This document shows positions 27,343 to 39,271 of a DNA stretch of 64,000 nucleotides, in pieces. Under the pieces are notes generated by a model, which saw only the letters and a program-made list of their open reading frames with translations, did no database searches and had not been told where the DNA came from. The stretch's first letter is position 1. Each line of letters starts with the position of its first letter. The position numbers and the translations under genes are program-made. Source of the stretch: Pseudomonas sp. Lineage in GTDB: Bacteria > Pseudomonadota > Gammaproteobacteria > Pseudomonadales > Pseudomonadaceae. The stretch covers positions 45,267 to 109,266 of the forward strand of contig NZ_JAGIBG010000013.1 of the NCBI RefSeq assembly GCF_017744435.1, given 5' to 3'.

Positions 27343-28357
27343 GGTTTGCAAGCCCGGCCAGTTTGGCCCGATAGCTGCCCGGACTCTGCCCGGTCCATTT
27401 CTTGAACGCCCGGTGAAACGCACTGGGCTCCTGAAAGCCTGCTTGTTCGGCAATTTCGGCGATGCTCAAGGTGCCTTCGCGCAAGTGCTCGAAGGCCATC
27501 GCCCGGCGTACTTCATCCTTGATCTGCTGGTACGAACGCCCTTCGCGCTCCAGCTGGCGGCGGAAGGTGCTGGCACTGATGCCCTGCTGCTCGGCCATGG
27601 CCGCAAGCGTCGGCCATTGCCCATAGTGGCGTGCGCGCAAATGCCGATAGACCTCGGCCACCAACCCGTTCTGATTGCGGAAACGGATCACCAGGCCCTG
27701 CGGCGCGCTGCGCAGGAAGGTCTTCAGGCCCGCCAGGTCCTGTACCACCGGCAGGCGCAGCCAGGCACTGTCGAACTCGACCTCGGTGCGCCCGCTGCCC
27801 AGGCGCAGGTCCGGCCCCCACAGCAGCGGGTCGTCGTCCTGGGCCGGGCGCGCCACCGCCAGCTCCGTGCGGTCGATGGCGATGCGCCGGCCGGCCAGCC
27901 AGCACAGCAGGCCGATCATCAGCACCAGGTAGGTTTCCTCGGCGTATACCCGGGTCAGCGGGTCGGCGATCGCCGACTGCACGCTGATCACCGCGCGCCC
28001 GCCGCGTATCGTGAGGCTGCCGCGCAGGTCGCGCAGGAACAGAGCGAAACTGCCCATGCACTGGCGCAGGGCCTTCTCCAGGTTGGGTTCCTGAATCAAG
28101 CCACGGCAGATCAGGGCAAAGCTGCCCAGCGGCATGCCATGGCTGTCGAGGCGGAAGAACTCGTCGTCCAGCAACGCGATCAGCTCCAGCCACAAGCGGG
28201 CGAAGGCCTTGGCCGGCACCCGTGCCTGGGGTTGGCCGATCACGGCCGGGTCGATGCCCACCCCACGCAGCCGGGCCTCCAGCACTTCAGGCTGGTCGCG
28301 CAAGGCATGCAGCATGGCATTGAGAAAGTACACCGCGACCGAATCGCTATCGCGCAT
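27311..28357 (-). CDS. AraC-family regulator (OruR/ArgR-like N-terminal domain)
   Basis: A 348-residue protein with an N-terminal 'arabinose-binding-like' domain of the type found in OruR/FadR-like Pseudomonas regulators (PEVLEARLRGVGIDPAVIGQ, LICRGLIQEPNLEKALRQCM) and a C-terminal double helix-turn-helix AraC domain at ~240-340 (ISASTFRRQLEREGRSYQQI, then AEQAGFQEPSAFHRAFKKWT). It is divergent from the thiolase operon and 168 bases from it, so it likely activates that operon in response to a fatty acid or hydroxy acid. Its 3' end overlaps katB by 32 bases. Confidence 0.83.
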   Translation of the reverse strand: MRDSDSVAVYFLNAMLHALRDQPEVLEARLRGVGIDPAVIGQPQARVPAKAFARLWLELIALLDDEFFRLDSHGMPLGSFALICRGLIQEPNLEKALRQCMGSFALFLRDLRGSLTIRGGRAVISVQSAIADPLTRVYAEETYLVLMIGLLCWLAGRRIAIDRTELAVARPAQDDDPLLWGPDLRLGSGRTEVEFDSAWLRLPVVQDLAGLKTFLRSAPQGLVIRFRNQNGLVAEVYRHLRARHYGQWPTLAAMAEQQGISASTFRRQLEREGRSYQQIKDEVRRAMAFEHLREGTLSIAEIAEQAGFQEPSAFHRAFKKWTGQSPGSYRAKLAGLANLSPAGRQPEP

Positions 28358-28525
28358 GGCGGCATTCGCTGTCTATGCTGAGTGGCAAAAAATGCCAGGT
28401 TGACTGAACAGATCCGGCATAGGCTGCAACAGAGCCTTTGCCTAGACTCGAACCCACCTCGGGATCGCCGGCCATTCTCGCAGAGCCTGGCCCGTTCCCG
28501 CCATGCCTTCGCAATCGGAGCCTCT

Positions 28526-29710
28526 ATGAGCAGCGCAGAAATCTACGTCGTCAGTGCCGTCCGTACCGCCATCGGTGGTTTCGGTGGTTCCCTCAAGGAC
28601 CTGCCACTGGCCGACCTGGCCACCGCCGTGACCCGCGCCGCCATCGAGCGCTCGGGCGTGCCCGCCGAGCAGATCGGCCACATGGTGATGGCCACAGTCA
28701 TCCCTACCGAGCCACGCGATGCCTACCTGTCGCGGGTAGCGGCGATGAACGCCGGCATTCCCAAGGAAACCCCGGCCTTCAACGTCAACCGCCTGTGCGG
28801 TTCGGGCCTGCAGGCCATCGTCTCGGCCGCCCAGTGCCTGCTGCTGGGTGACGCCGACGTGGCCCTGGCCGCCGGTGCCGAGTCCATGAGCCGTGGCCCG
28901 TACCTGCTGCCGCAGGCACGCTGGGGCGCACGCATGGGCGATCTGCAAGGCATCGACTACACCGTCGGCGTATTGCAGGACCCGTTCGAACATTTCCACA
29001 TGGGCATCACGGCGGAAAACGTCGCGGCCAAACACGGCATCAGCCGCGAGATGCAGGACGAACTGGCCCTCACCAGCCAGCGCCGCGCCGCCCGCGCCCA
29101 GGCCGAAGGCCGCTTCGACAGCCAGATCGTGCCGCTGGAGCTGAAAACCCGTAAAGGCACCGTGCAGTTCGCCGTCGACGAGCATGTGCGCGCCGATGTG
29201 ACTGCCGAACAACTGGCCGGCATGAAGACCGTGTTCAAGAAGGACGGCACCGTCACCGCCGGCAACGCCAGCGGCATCAACGATGGCGCCGCCGGCCTGG
29301 TGCTGGCCACCGGTGACGCCGTGCGCCGCCTGGGCCTGAAGCCGCTGGCGCGCTTGGTGGCTTACGCCCACGCTGGCGTCGAGCCGGAGCTGATGGGCCT
29401 GGGCCCGATCCCGGCGACCCGCAAGGTGCTGGAAAAGGCTGGCCTGAACGTCAGCGACCTGGACGTGATCGAGTCCAACGAAGCCTTCGCCGCCCAGGCC
29501 TGCGCCGTGGCCCGCGAGCTCGGCTTCGACCCGGAGAAGGTCAACCCGAACGGCTCGGGCATTTCCCTCGGCCACCCGGTCGGCGCCACCGGCGCGATCA
29601 TCGCCACCAAGGCCATCCACGAACTGCAACGCATTCAAGGCCGCTACGCGCTGGCCACCATGTGCATCGGCGGCGGCCAGGGCATTGCCGTGGTCTTCGA
29701 GCGCGTCTGA
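28526..29710 (+). CDS. bktB: Beta-ketothiolase / acetyl-CoA acetyltransferase
   Basis: A 394-residue thiolase that condenses or cleaves 3-ketoacyl-CoA with acetyl-CoA. The nucleophile Cys91 is in VNRLCGSGLQAI, the catalytic His350 in SLGHPVGATGA, and Cys380 in MCIGGGQGIAV. The ATG at 28526 has GGAG six bases upstream; the open frame to 28382 is not needed. It is followed 12 bases on by a 3-hydroxyacyl-CoA dehydrogenase and a TetR gene. The pairing suggests oxidation of 3-hydroxybutyryl-CoA or similar short chains. P. putida has the same pair annotated as BktB/Hbd. Confidence 0.88.
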   Translation: MSSAEIYVVSAVRTAIGGFGGSLKDLPLADLATAVTRAAIERSGVPAEQIGHMVMATVIPTEPRDAYLSRVAAMNAGIPKETPAFNVNRLCGSGLQAIVSAAQCLLLGDADVALAAGAESMSRGPYLLPQARWGARMGDLQGIDYTVGVLQDPFEHFHMGITAENVAAKHGISREMQDELALTSQRRAARAQAEGRFDSQIVPLELKTRKGTVQFAVDEHVRADVTAEQLAGMKTVFKKDGTVTAGNASGINDGAAGLVLATGDAVRRLGLKPLARLVAYAHAGVEPELMGLGPIPATRKVLEKAGLNVSDLDVIESNEAFAAQACAVARELGFDPEKVNPNGSGISLGHPVGATGAIIATKAIHELQRIQGRYALATMCIGGGQGIAVVFERV

Positions 29711-29722
29711 GGGAACTGAACC

Positions 29723-30571
29723 ATGACCATTGAACAGATTGCCGTGATCGGCGCCGGCACCATGGGCAACGGTATCGCCCAGGTGTGCGCGGTGGCCGGC
29801 TACCAGGTCCTGCTGCTGGATGTTTCCGACGCCGCGCTGGAGCGTGGCGTGGCCACCTTGAGCAAGAACCTGGAACGCCAGGTGAGCAAGGGTACGCTCG
29901 ACGCCGAGCGCGCCGAGGCGGCGAAAACCCGCATCCGCACCAGCACCGACTACGCCCAGCTGAGCAGTGCGCAACTGGTGATCGAGGCGGCCACCGAGAA
30001 CCTGCAGCTCAAGCAGCGCATCCTGCAGCAGGTGGCAGCCAACGTGGCCGCCGACTGCCTGATCGCCACCAACACCTCGTCGCTGTCGGTGACCCAGCTG
30101 GCCGCCAGCATCGAGCACCCTGAGCGCTTCATCGGCGTGCACTTCTTCAACCCGGTGCCGATGATGGCCCTGGTCGAGATCATCCGCGGCCTGCAGACCA
30201 GCGACAGCACCTATGCCCAGGCACTGGTGGTCACCGAGAAGCTTGGCAAGACGCCCATCACCGCCGGCAACCGCCCGGGCTTCGTGGTCAACCGCATCCT
30301 GGTACCGATGATCAACGAAGCGATCTTCGTGCGCCAGGAAGGCCTGGCCAGTGCCGAAGACATCGACACCGGTATGCGCCTGGGCTGCAACCAGCCGATC
30401 GGCCCGCTGGCCCTGGCCGACCTGATCGGCCTGGATACCCTGCTGGCGATCATGGAGGCCTTCCACGAGGGCTTCAACGACAGCAAGTACCGCCCTGCCC
30501 CGCTGCTCAAGGAAATGGTCGCGGCCGGCTGGCTGGGCCGCAAGAGCGGCCGTGGCTTCTTCACCTACTGA
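29723..30571 (+). CDS. hbd: 3-hydroxybutyryl-CoA dehydrogenase
   Basis: Oxidises short-chain 3-hydroxyacyl-CoA with NAD(P)+. 282 residues, the usual length. The Rossmann motif is AVIGAGTMGNGIAQVCAVAG at the N-terminus; the catalytic His-Glu dyad is in FIGVHFFNPVPMMALVEIIRG (His near 138, Glu near 150), with Asn in NRPGFVVNRI. The C-terminal dimerisation domain ends KSGRGFFTY. GAACTGAACC separates it from the thiolase; GGAG lies before the next gene. It acts with the thiolase upstream. Confidence 0.9.
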   Translation: MTIEQIAVIGAGTMGNGIAQVCAVAGYQVLLLDVSDAALERGVATLSKNLERQVSKGTLDAERAEAAKTRIRTSTDYAQLSSAQLVIEAATENLQLKQRILQQVAANVAADCLIATNTSSLSVTQLAASIEHPERFIGVHFFNPVPMMALVEIIRGLQTSDSTYAQALVVTEKLGKTPITAGNRPGFVVNRILVPMINEAIFVRQEGLASAEDIDTGMRLGCNQPIGPLALADLIGLDTLLAIMEAFHEGFNDSKYRPAPLLKEMVAAGWLGRKSGRGFFTY

Positions 30572-30583
30572 GGAGCGCACGCC

Positions 30584-31165
30584 ATGCCCCCGGTCAATGC
30601 CGCCATGCGCTGTACCAACTTCGAAGAGCGACGCGACCGGGCCATGGCACTGTTCGCCGAAAAGGGTTTTGGCCAGGTCAGCATGCGCGAGCTGGCAGCG
30701 CATGTGGGCCTGACCGCCGGTTCCCTGTATCACCATTTTCCCAGCAAGCAGGACCTACTGTTCGACCTGATCGAGGAGCTGTACGAGGAACTGCAGGCTA
30801 CCTTGGAGCAAGGTCGCCGGGCCATGGCCCGAGGGGCTTCGGCAATGGGCTGCCTGATTGCCGCGCACTGGCAGTTACATACCGAACGGCCCATGCAGTT
30901 TCGCCTGGCCGAGCGCGACCTGTGCTGCCTGAGCGAGGAACAGCAGGCGCGCCTGGGGTTGCTGCGCAAGCGCTATGAGGCGGGGTTGCTGCGCCTGATC
31001 GCGCCACGGGCAACGTTGCAGGGCGAGGCGTTGGTGGCGACTGCGCATGTGGTGGCGACATTGCTGAACCAGCTGCCGGGGATGCTCAAGGGCTTGCCCG
31101 AGGAGCAGGGGCTGGGGTTGATGGAAAGCCTGCTGGTCGGTGGGATTGAACGGACCTTGGGCTAA
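30584..31165 (+). CDS. TetR-family regulator
   Basis: A 193-residue TetR protein. The helix-turn-helix is in the first ~60 residues (RRDRAMALFAEKGFGQVSMR, then ELAAHVGLTAGSLYHHFPSK). The ligand domain is Leu-rich with no recognisable family. It is the third gene of the bktB-hbd operon (12-base gap, GGAG Shine-Dalgarno) and probably a local repressor that acts alongside the divergent AraC activator. A REP pair follows. Confidence 0.83.
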   Translation: MPPVNAAMRCTNFEERRDRAMALFAEKGFGQVSMRELAAHVGLTAGSLYHHFPSKQDLLFDLIEELYEELQATLEQGRRAMARGASAMGCLIAAHWQLHTERPMQFRLAERDLCCLSEEQQARLGLLRKRYEAGLLRLIAPRATLQGEALVATAHVVATLLNQLPGMLKGLPEEQGLGLMESLLVGGIERTLG

Positions 31166-31171
31166 CCTGTT

Positions 31172-31269
31172 CCGGCCTCTTCGCGGGCACGCCCGCTTCC
31201 ACAGGGACCGCGCAGATTCTGAAAACTGTGCAGTACCTGTGGGAGCGGGCGTGCCCGCGAAGAGGCCGG
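31172..31269. repeat. REP pair (P. putida type)
   Basis: CCGGCCTCTTCGCGGGCACG with CCCGCTTCCACAGGG, a ~27-base spacer, and the inverted copy ending GAAGAGGCCGG. It separates the TetR gene from the convergent response regulator. Confidence 0.9.
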
Positions 31270-31275
31270 TGCAGG

Positions 31276-31653
31276 CTAGCGCAGCAGGGCCTGGATCTGT
31301 TCGTGCAGGGTATCGAGGTCGAACGGCTTGGCCAGGATCGGCGCCTTGCGCGCGATCGGGCTGCCGGACTCGAGGATCTCCGCCGGGTAGCCGCTGATGA
31401 AGATCACCTTCAGGTCCGGCCGCAGCTTCACCGCAGGCTCGGCGATCTCCACCCCGGAAATGCCACCGGGCAGGCGGAAGTCGGTCACCATCAGGTCCAG
31501 GTGCGGCTTGCTCGCCAGAATCGCAAAAGCCTGCTCACCGTCCTCGGCCACCAGCACGTGGTAGCCCTCACCCGCCAGGTAGTCGCGCAGGATCATCCGG
31601 ATCGCCGGTTCATCCTCGACCACCAGCACCACATCTTGTGCATCTTCACTCAT
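31276..31653 (-). CDS. Single-domain response regulator (receiver only)
   Basis: 125 residues forming one receiver domain and no output domain. Acidic pocket residues are in VVEDEP (Asp14), the phospho-acceptor is Asp58 in LMVTDFRLPGG, and the conserved Thr/Ser and Lys are in VIFISGYP and ILAKPFDLD. The ATG at 31653 starts MSEDAQDVV; the longer open frame to 32070 is a shadow of the kinase gene. It is the last gene of the minus-strand signalling cluster and could be a phosphate shuttle or sink for the two hybrid kinases. Confidence 0.87.
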   Translation of the reverse strand: MSEDAQDVVLVVEDEPAIRMILRDYLAGEGYHVLVAEDGEQAFAILASKPHLDLMVTDFRLPGGISGVEIAEPAVKLRPDLKVIFISGYPAEILESGSPIARKAPILAKPFDLDTLHEQIQALLR

Positions 31654-31697
31654 GACAACGCCTTGAAATTCATACAGTTTGCCATCTGACCCCAGGC

Positions 31698-32924
31698 TTA
31701 GGCGGAGGTTGCCCGCAGCTGGTCGTTTTGTTCGGTTGCACCTGCCAGCGGCAGCTGCAGGCTGAAGGTGGCACCCTTGCCCTCCTCGCTTTGCACCTGG
31801 ATGCACCCGCCGTGGGCCTGGACGATCTGCTCGGAGATATACAAGCCCAACCCCAAGCCACCGCTGGCCTGCTGGGTGGCCACGCGCTCGAACTGCTGGA
31901 AGATCCGCTGCTGGTTGGCGGCGCTGATGCCGATCCCGCCGTCCTGCACCTGCACCCAGGCCAGGCCATCCTGCTCGAACACCCGCACCTGCACCGGCTG
32001 GCGTTCGCCATAGCGCAAGGCATTGGACAACAGGTTGACCAGCACCTGCTCGATGCGGAACTCGTCCCATACGCCCTGCAAGGGATCGCAGCGCTGCAGC
32101 TCGATGTGCGTCTCCAACGCCGTGGCCTGGGCCGCGAAGCGCTCCACCAGGCCACGCACCAGCTGGCTCAGGTCGAATGCCCTGGGCCGCAGCGACAGTT
32201 TGCCGGTGCGAATGCGCGACACGTCGAGCATGTCCTCGATCAGGTGGATGAGGCTGTTGATCTGGCGCTCGTCACGCTCGACCATGGCCTGCAGCTTGTC
32301 GGCGCTGAACGCGTCGAGGTTGCCGCGGGCCAGGTGCATCTTGCGCAACTGGGTTTCCAGGATCAGGCCGTTGAGCGGCGTGCGCACCTCGTGGGCAACG
32401 ATCGACATGAAGTCGTCGCGCATGCGCACCGCATGCTCAAGCTCACCACGCGCCACCTGCAATTGAGCCAGCAGCAGCTCCTGTTCCTGACGGCTGCGTT
32501 CAAGCGCCTGAAGCTGCCGGTCGAGCACCTTGCGCTGGCGGTACAGGTCGACGAACACCGACACCTTGCTCTTCACCGCCAGGGTGTCGAGGGGCTTGTG
32601 CAGAAAGTCCACCGCACCACTCTCGTAGCCCTTGAAGGCATAGTTCATTTCACGCCCGGCAGCGGTGACGAAGACGATCGGGATGTTGCGGGTCTTTTCC
32701 GTGCCGCGCATCAGTTCGGCCAGCTCGAAGCCGTTCATGCCCGGCATCTGCACGTCGAGAATGGCCAGGGCGAACTCGTGCTCGAGCAACAGCGACAAGG
32801 CCGCTTCTGCCGATTGCGCCTGGTGCACCTCGCGGTCTTCACTCTGGATCAGGGCGGCCAGGGCCAGCAGGTTTTCCGGCAGGTCATCGACGATCAGCAG
32901 TTTGGCAGGGGTGTGGCTTAGCAT
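31698..32924 (-). CDS. Receiver-histidine kinase hybrid protein
   Basis: A 408-residue soluble kinase with an N-terminal receiver domain (Asp57 in LAILDVQMPGMNGFELAEL), a coiled-coil linker (~120-165), a HisKA dimerisation domain with His178 in MSIVAHEVRTPLNGL, and a HATPase domain (N box VNLLSNALRYGE, G boxes VQDGGIGISA and SGGLGLGLYISEQI). There is no membrane segment, so input comes through phosphorylation of its receiver, presumably by the large hybrid kinase upstream. Its start overlaps the cheB stop by 7 bases. Confidence 0.88.
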   Translation of the reverse strand: MLSHTPAKLLIVDDLPENLLALAALIQSEDREVHQAQSAEAALSLLLEHEFALAILDVQMPGMNGFELAELMRGTEKTRNIPIVFVTAAGREMNYAFKGYESGAVDFLHKPLDTLAVKSKVSVFVDLYRQRKVLDRQLQALERSRQEQELLLAQLQVARGELEHAVRMRDDFMSIVAHEVRTPLNGLILETQLRKMHLARGNLDAFSADKLQAMVERDERQINSLIHLIEDMLDVSRIRTGKLSLRPRAFDLSQLVRGLVERFAAQATALETHIELQRCDPLQGVWDEFRIEQVLVNLLSNALRYGERQPVQVRVFEQDGLAWVQVQDGGIGISAANQQRIFQQFERVATQQASGGLGLGLYISEQIVQAHGGCIQVQSEEGKGATFSLQLPLAGATEQNDQLRATSA

Positions 32925-33493
32925 GCGCTGGGTTCCAGGGTCGCGAGCAACTGCCCGATACCACTCAGAGAAAGGATAAGGTCGGGGTCGTGCCGGGCCA
33001 GGGCGGCCTCCGGCATCAACGCCACCTGTGCGTCGCGGGGGTCCTGGACCACGGTCCGGCCGCCGCTGTTCTTGATGTAGGCAAGGCCTTCGGCGCCATC
33101 TTCGTTGGCCCCGGTGAGCAGCACGCCGAGCAACCCGGGGCCATAGGCATCGGCCGCCGAGGTAAAGAGGTAATCGATGGCCGGGCGCGAGAAATGCACC
33201 GGTTCTTCCTGGCTGAGCGACAGGCTGAAATCGGCTTCCACCGACAGGTGATAACCCGGCCCGGCCACATAGATCTGCCCCGGGGCAATGGTTTCCTTGT
33301 CACACGCCTGGCGCACCGGCCGCTGCAAGCGCCGTTGCAGCACCTCGGCCAGCTGGCTGTGGCGGTCGTCCGGCAGGTGCAGCACGCACAGTACCGGAAT
33401 GGCAAAACTGGCCGGCAGCGCACCGAGCACCGTGAACAGTGCCGTGACGCCGCCCGCCGAGGCACCGATGACCACCGCGCGTACGCCGTTCAT
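32918..33493 (-). CDS. CheB-type methylesterase domain protein (no receiver)
   Basis: 191 residues that correspond only to the catalytic half of CheB: Ser12 in VIGASAGGVTAL, His39 in CVLHLPDDRHSQL, and Asp132 in LLTGANEDGAEGL form the triad. The usual N-terminal receiver is missing, so activity is not gated by direct phosphorylation. Together with the adjacent CheR it would adjust glutamate methylation on a target protein; no chemoreceptor is in the cluster, and the large sensor kinase next door is a candidate. It overlaps CheR by ATGA-type coupling. Confidence 0.87.
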   Translation of the reverse strand: MNGVRAVVIGASAGGVTALFTVLGALPASFAIPVLCVLHLPDDRHSQLAEVLQRRLQRPVRQACDKETIAPGQIYVAGPGYHLSVEADFSLSLSQEEPVHFSRPAIDYLFTSAADAYGPGLLGVLLTGANEDGAEGLAYIKNSGGRTVVQDPRDAQVALMPEAALARHDPDLILSLSGIGQLLATLEPSAC

Positions 33494-34307
33494 GATTTGC
33501 GGTAGATCCGTTCGGGCTTGACCAGCGGCTCGAAGCACTCGCTGTAGGCCGAGAAGTCCACCGACTCCTTGCTGCCCAGTACCAGGAAACCACGGTGGCA
33601 CAAGGACTCGTGGAACAGCCCGAGGGCGCGGTCCTGCAGGTCCTTGTTGAAGTAGATCAGCACGTTGCGGCACGACACCAGCTGGGTTTCGGAAAACACG
33701 CTGTCGGTGGCCAGGCTGTGGTCGGCGAAGGTCACGTTGTCACGCAGGCTGTTGTCCATGATGGCGTTGCCATAGGCCGCGGTGTAGTACTCGGCAAAGT
33801 CGCGGCGCCCGCCCGCCAGGCGGTAGTTTTCTTCGTACTCGCGCATGCTCTGCATCGAGTAGATGCCCTGCTTGGCGCGGTCCAGCGAATGCGGGTTGAT
33901 GTCGGTGGCGTAGATGATGGTGCGTTCCAGCAGGCCCTCTTCGCGCAGCAGGATGGCCATCGAATACACCTCTTCACCGGTGCTGCAGCCGGCAATCCAC
34001 ACCTTGATCGATGGCCAGGTGCGCAGCAGCGGCACCACTTCCTGGCGCAGAGCGAGGAAGTGGCCGGGGTCGCGGAACATCTCGCTGACCGGGATCGTCA
34101 GGTACTGCAGCAACTGCATGAACATGCCGGGGTCGTGCAGCACCCGCTCCTGCAGTGCCGACACCGTGAGGCAGTCGAACTGGCGCAGGGCATGGAGGAT
34201 CCGGCGCTTGATCGAAGCGCCGGAGTAGTTGCGAAAATCGTAGCTGTACTTGAGGTAGATCGCCTCGATCAGCAGCCGGATCTCGATGTCGGTATTGCGC
34301 TCGCTAG

Positions 34308-34311
<4 letters not shown>
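33490..34311 (-). CDS. CheR-type SAM-dependent methyltransferase
   Basis: About 273 residues with the CheR layout: a small N-terminal helical domain (LIEAIYLKYSYDFRNYSGAS, with SIKRRI), then the SAM domain with VWIAGCSTGEEVYSMAILL and FADHSLATDS, and LVSCRNVLIYFNKDLQDRAL. It methylates protein glutamates. No ATG fits the start. I chose the TTG at 34311, which overlaps the upstream kinase stop (TTGA) and has GGAG six bases before it; a GTG at 34335 is the alternative. It ends overlapping cheB by four bases. Confidence 0.86.
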
Positions 34312-37775
<3,464 letters not shown>

Positions 37776-38028
37776 CTGAAAACGCCCGCGCAAAAAAGGT
37801 CCATTGATAAAGAGTGGCGGCTGAAGCCTGTTGTCCTCTGCCGCTGCGCTCACCGGTCAACAAACGAGTCTAACCCGCTTGGGCGGCTTCGGCAGGGCAT
37901 TTAGCCAGTATTTGAAGGCTGCATGTGAGAATCGTTCCATCGACATGGCGCAGTCGGTATCCTCGGGAACTTCTGTCACTGCCTGGCGCACAGAGTAGAA
38001 ACATGTCTTTTTCAACAGGAAACCCACC

Positions 38029-38379
38029 ATGCACCTTCTGGTAGTCGAAGACGACGACATCGTACGTATGCTGATGGTCGAAGTGCTCGACGAATTGGGC
38101 TACAGCACCCTCGAGGCAGAAAATGCCACGGCAGCGCTGCGGGTGATCGAGGACGCCAGCCAGCCACTGGCCCTGCTGGTGACCGACGTGGGCCTGCCAG
38201 ACATGCGCGGTGAAGCGCTGGCAGCCAAGGCCCGTGCGTTGCGGCCGTTGCTGCCGGTACTGTTTGCCAGTGGTTATGCCGAGAGTTTCGATGTGCCGGA
38301 GGGCATGCACATGATCGGCAAGCCGTTCAGCATCGACCAGTTGCGCGACAAGGTGGTGGAGATTCTGGGTACGCCTTGA
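38029..38379 (+). CDS. Single-domain response regulator
   Basis: A 116-residue receiver-only protein: VVEDDDIVRMLMVE acidic pocket, phospho-acceptor Asp53 in LLVTDVGLPDMRG, Ser in LFASGYAE, and Lys in MIGKPFSIDQL. It is divergent from the large hybrid kinase, across 250 bases, and close in style to the receiver protein at the other end of the cluster. It probably exchanges phosphate with one of the kinases. CAGGAAACCC provides the Shine-Dalgarno. Confidence 0.87.
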   Translation: MHLLVVEDDDIVRMLMVEVLDELGYSTLEAENATAALRVIEDASQPLALLVTDVGLPDMRGEALAAKARALRPLLPVLFASGYAESFDVPEGMHMIGKPFSIDQLRDKVVEILGTP

Positions 38380-38389
38380 GGTCGGCGGC

Positions 38390-38485
38390 GCCTGCTTCGC
38401 GGCTAAAGCCGCTCCCACAGGGATATCATAGGCCTCGAGTCTTGCACTGTAGCTGTGGGAGCGGCTTCAGCCGCGAAGAGGCCGG
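38390..38485. repeat. REP pair (P. putida type)
   Basis: GCCTGCTTCGCGGCTAAAGC with CGCTCCCACAGGG, a ~28-base spacer, and the inverted CTGTGGGAGCGGCTTCAGCC ending GCGAAGAGGCCGG. It lies between the response regulator and the convergent cobF. Confidence 0.88.
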
Positions 38486-38500
38486 TACAGGCAACCCACC

Positions 38501-39250
38501 TCACAGCTCCCGCCGCAGCAGGTAGGTATCCATGATCCACCCCATGCGCACCCGCTCCCGCTCGCGCACCTCCAGAATCTGCGCCTTCACCGCCTGCAAT
38601 GGCCCGGCGATCAGCACTTCATCCTCGGTGCCCAGGTAAGCCCCCCAGTAGATCACCAGCGCCGGATCCTCCAGCGTGGCAAACGCGCACTGCCCATCGA
38701 GCATCACCACCACATTGTCCACCTGCCCTTGCTCGGCCAGGCGCCGCCCTGGCAGCACGGTCAGTGGCTCGCCAACGCGATTGAGGGGGATCTGATGCCG
38801 TGCCGCCAGGGCCTGCACACTGCTGATGCCGGGGATCACCTGCAGGCGCAGCGCCACACCGCGTTCGCGGACCAGGTCAAGTATGCGCAAGGTGCTGTCG
38901 TAGAGGCTCGGCTCGCCCCATAGCAAAAAGGCGCCGATATCCTCGGCGCCCATCTCTTCGCTGATCAACCGGGCATACAGCGCGGCGCGCTGGCGGTGCC
39001 AGTCGTGCACCGCACTTGCGTAGTCGACCGCCTCGGCGTCACGCTGCGGGTCTGCCACCTGCACCAGGCGGTAGCCACCCTCGGGCCGGTATCGCTCGAG
39101 GATCGCCTTGCGCAAGCGCACCAGCTCATCCTTGCCGGCGCCTTTGTCGAGCACGAAGAACACGCTGGCGCGACGCAGAGCCTCGACCGCCTCGACGGTG
39201 ATCTGCCGCGGGTCGCCCGGGCCGATGCCGATCAACAGAACGTCTTTCAT
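38501..39250 (-). CDS. cobF: Precorrin-6A synthase (deacetylating)
   Basis: 249 residues of the SAM-dependent tetrapyrrole methyltransferase family. It methylates C-1 of precorrin-5 with loss of the acetyl group in aerobic cobalamin synthesis. The N-terminal motif is LLIGIGPGDPRQITVEAVEA; FLLWGEPSLYDSTLRIL and IPGISSVQALAARHQIPL are the conserved substrate/SAM loops. It lies 21 bases downstream of an OprD-type porin on the same strand and away from other cob genes, which is the usual orphan arrangement in this species group. Confidence 0.9.
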   Translation of the reverse strand: MKDVLLIGIGPGDPRQITVEAVEALRRASVFFVLDKGAGKDELVRLRKAILERYRPEGGYRLVQVADPQRDAEAVDYASAVHDWHRQRAALYARLISEEMGAEDIGAFLLWGEPSLYDSTLRILDLVRERGVALRLQVIPGISSVQALAARHQIPLNRVGEPLTVLPGRRLAEQGQVDNVVVMLDGQCAFATLEDPALVIYWGAYLGTEDEVLIAGPLQAVKAQILEVRERERVRMGWIMDTYLLRREL

Positions 39251-39271
39251 GGCACCGCCCGGTACCTCAAC

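Noticed and set aside
28442..30736. 764-codon open frame on the minus strand opposite the thiolase/hbd genes
   Set aside because: It is an antisense shadow produced by high third-position GC; the plus-strand genes have complete catalytic motifs.
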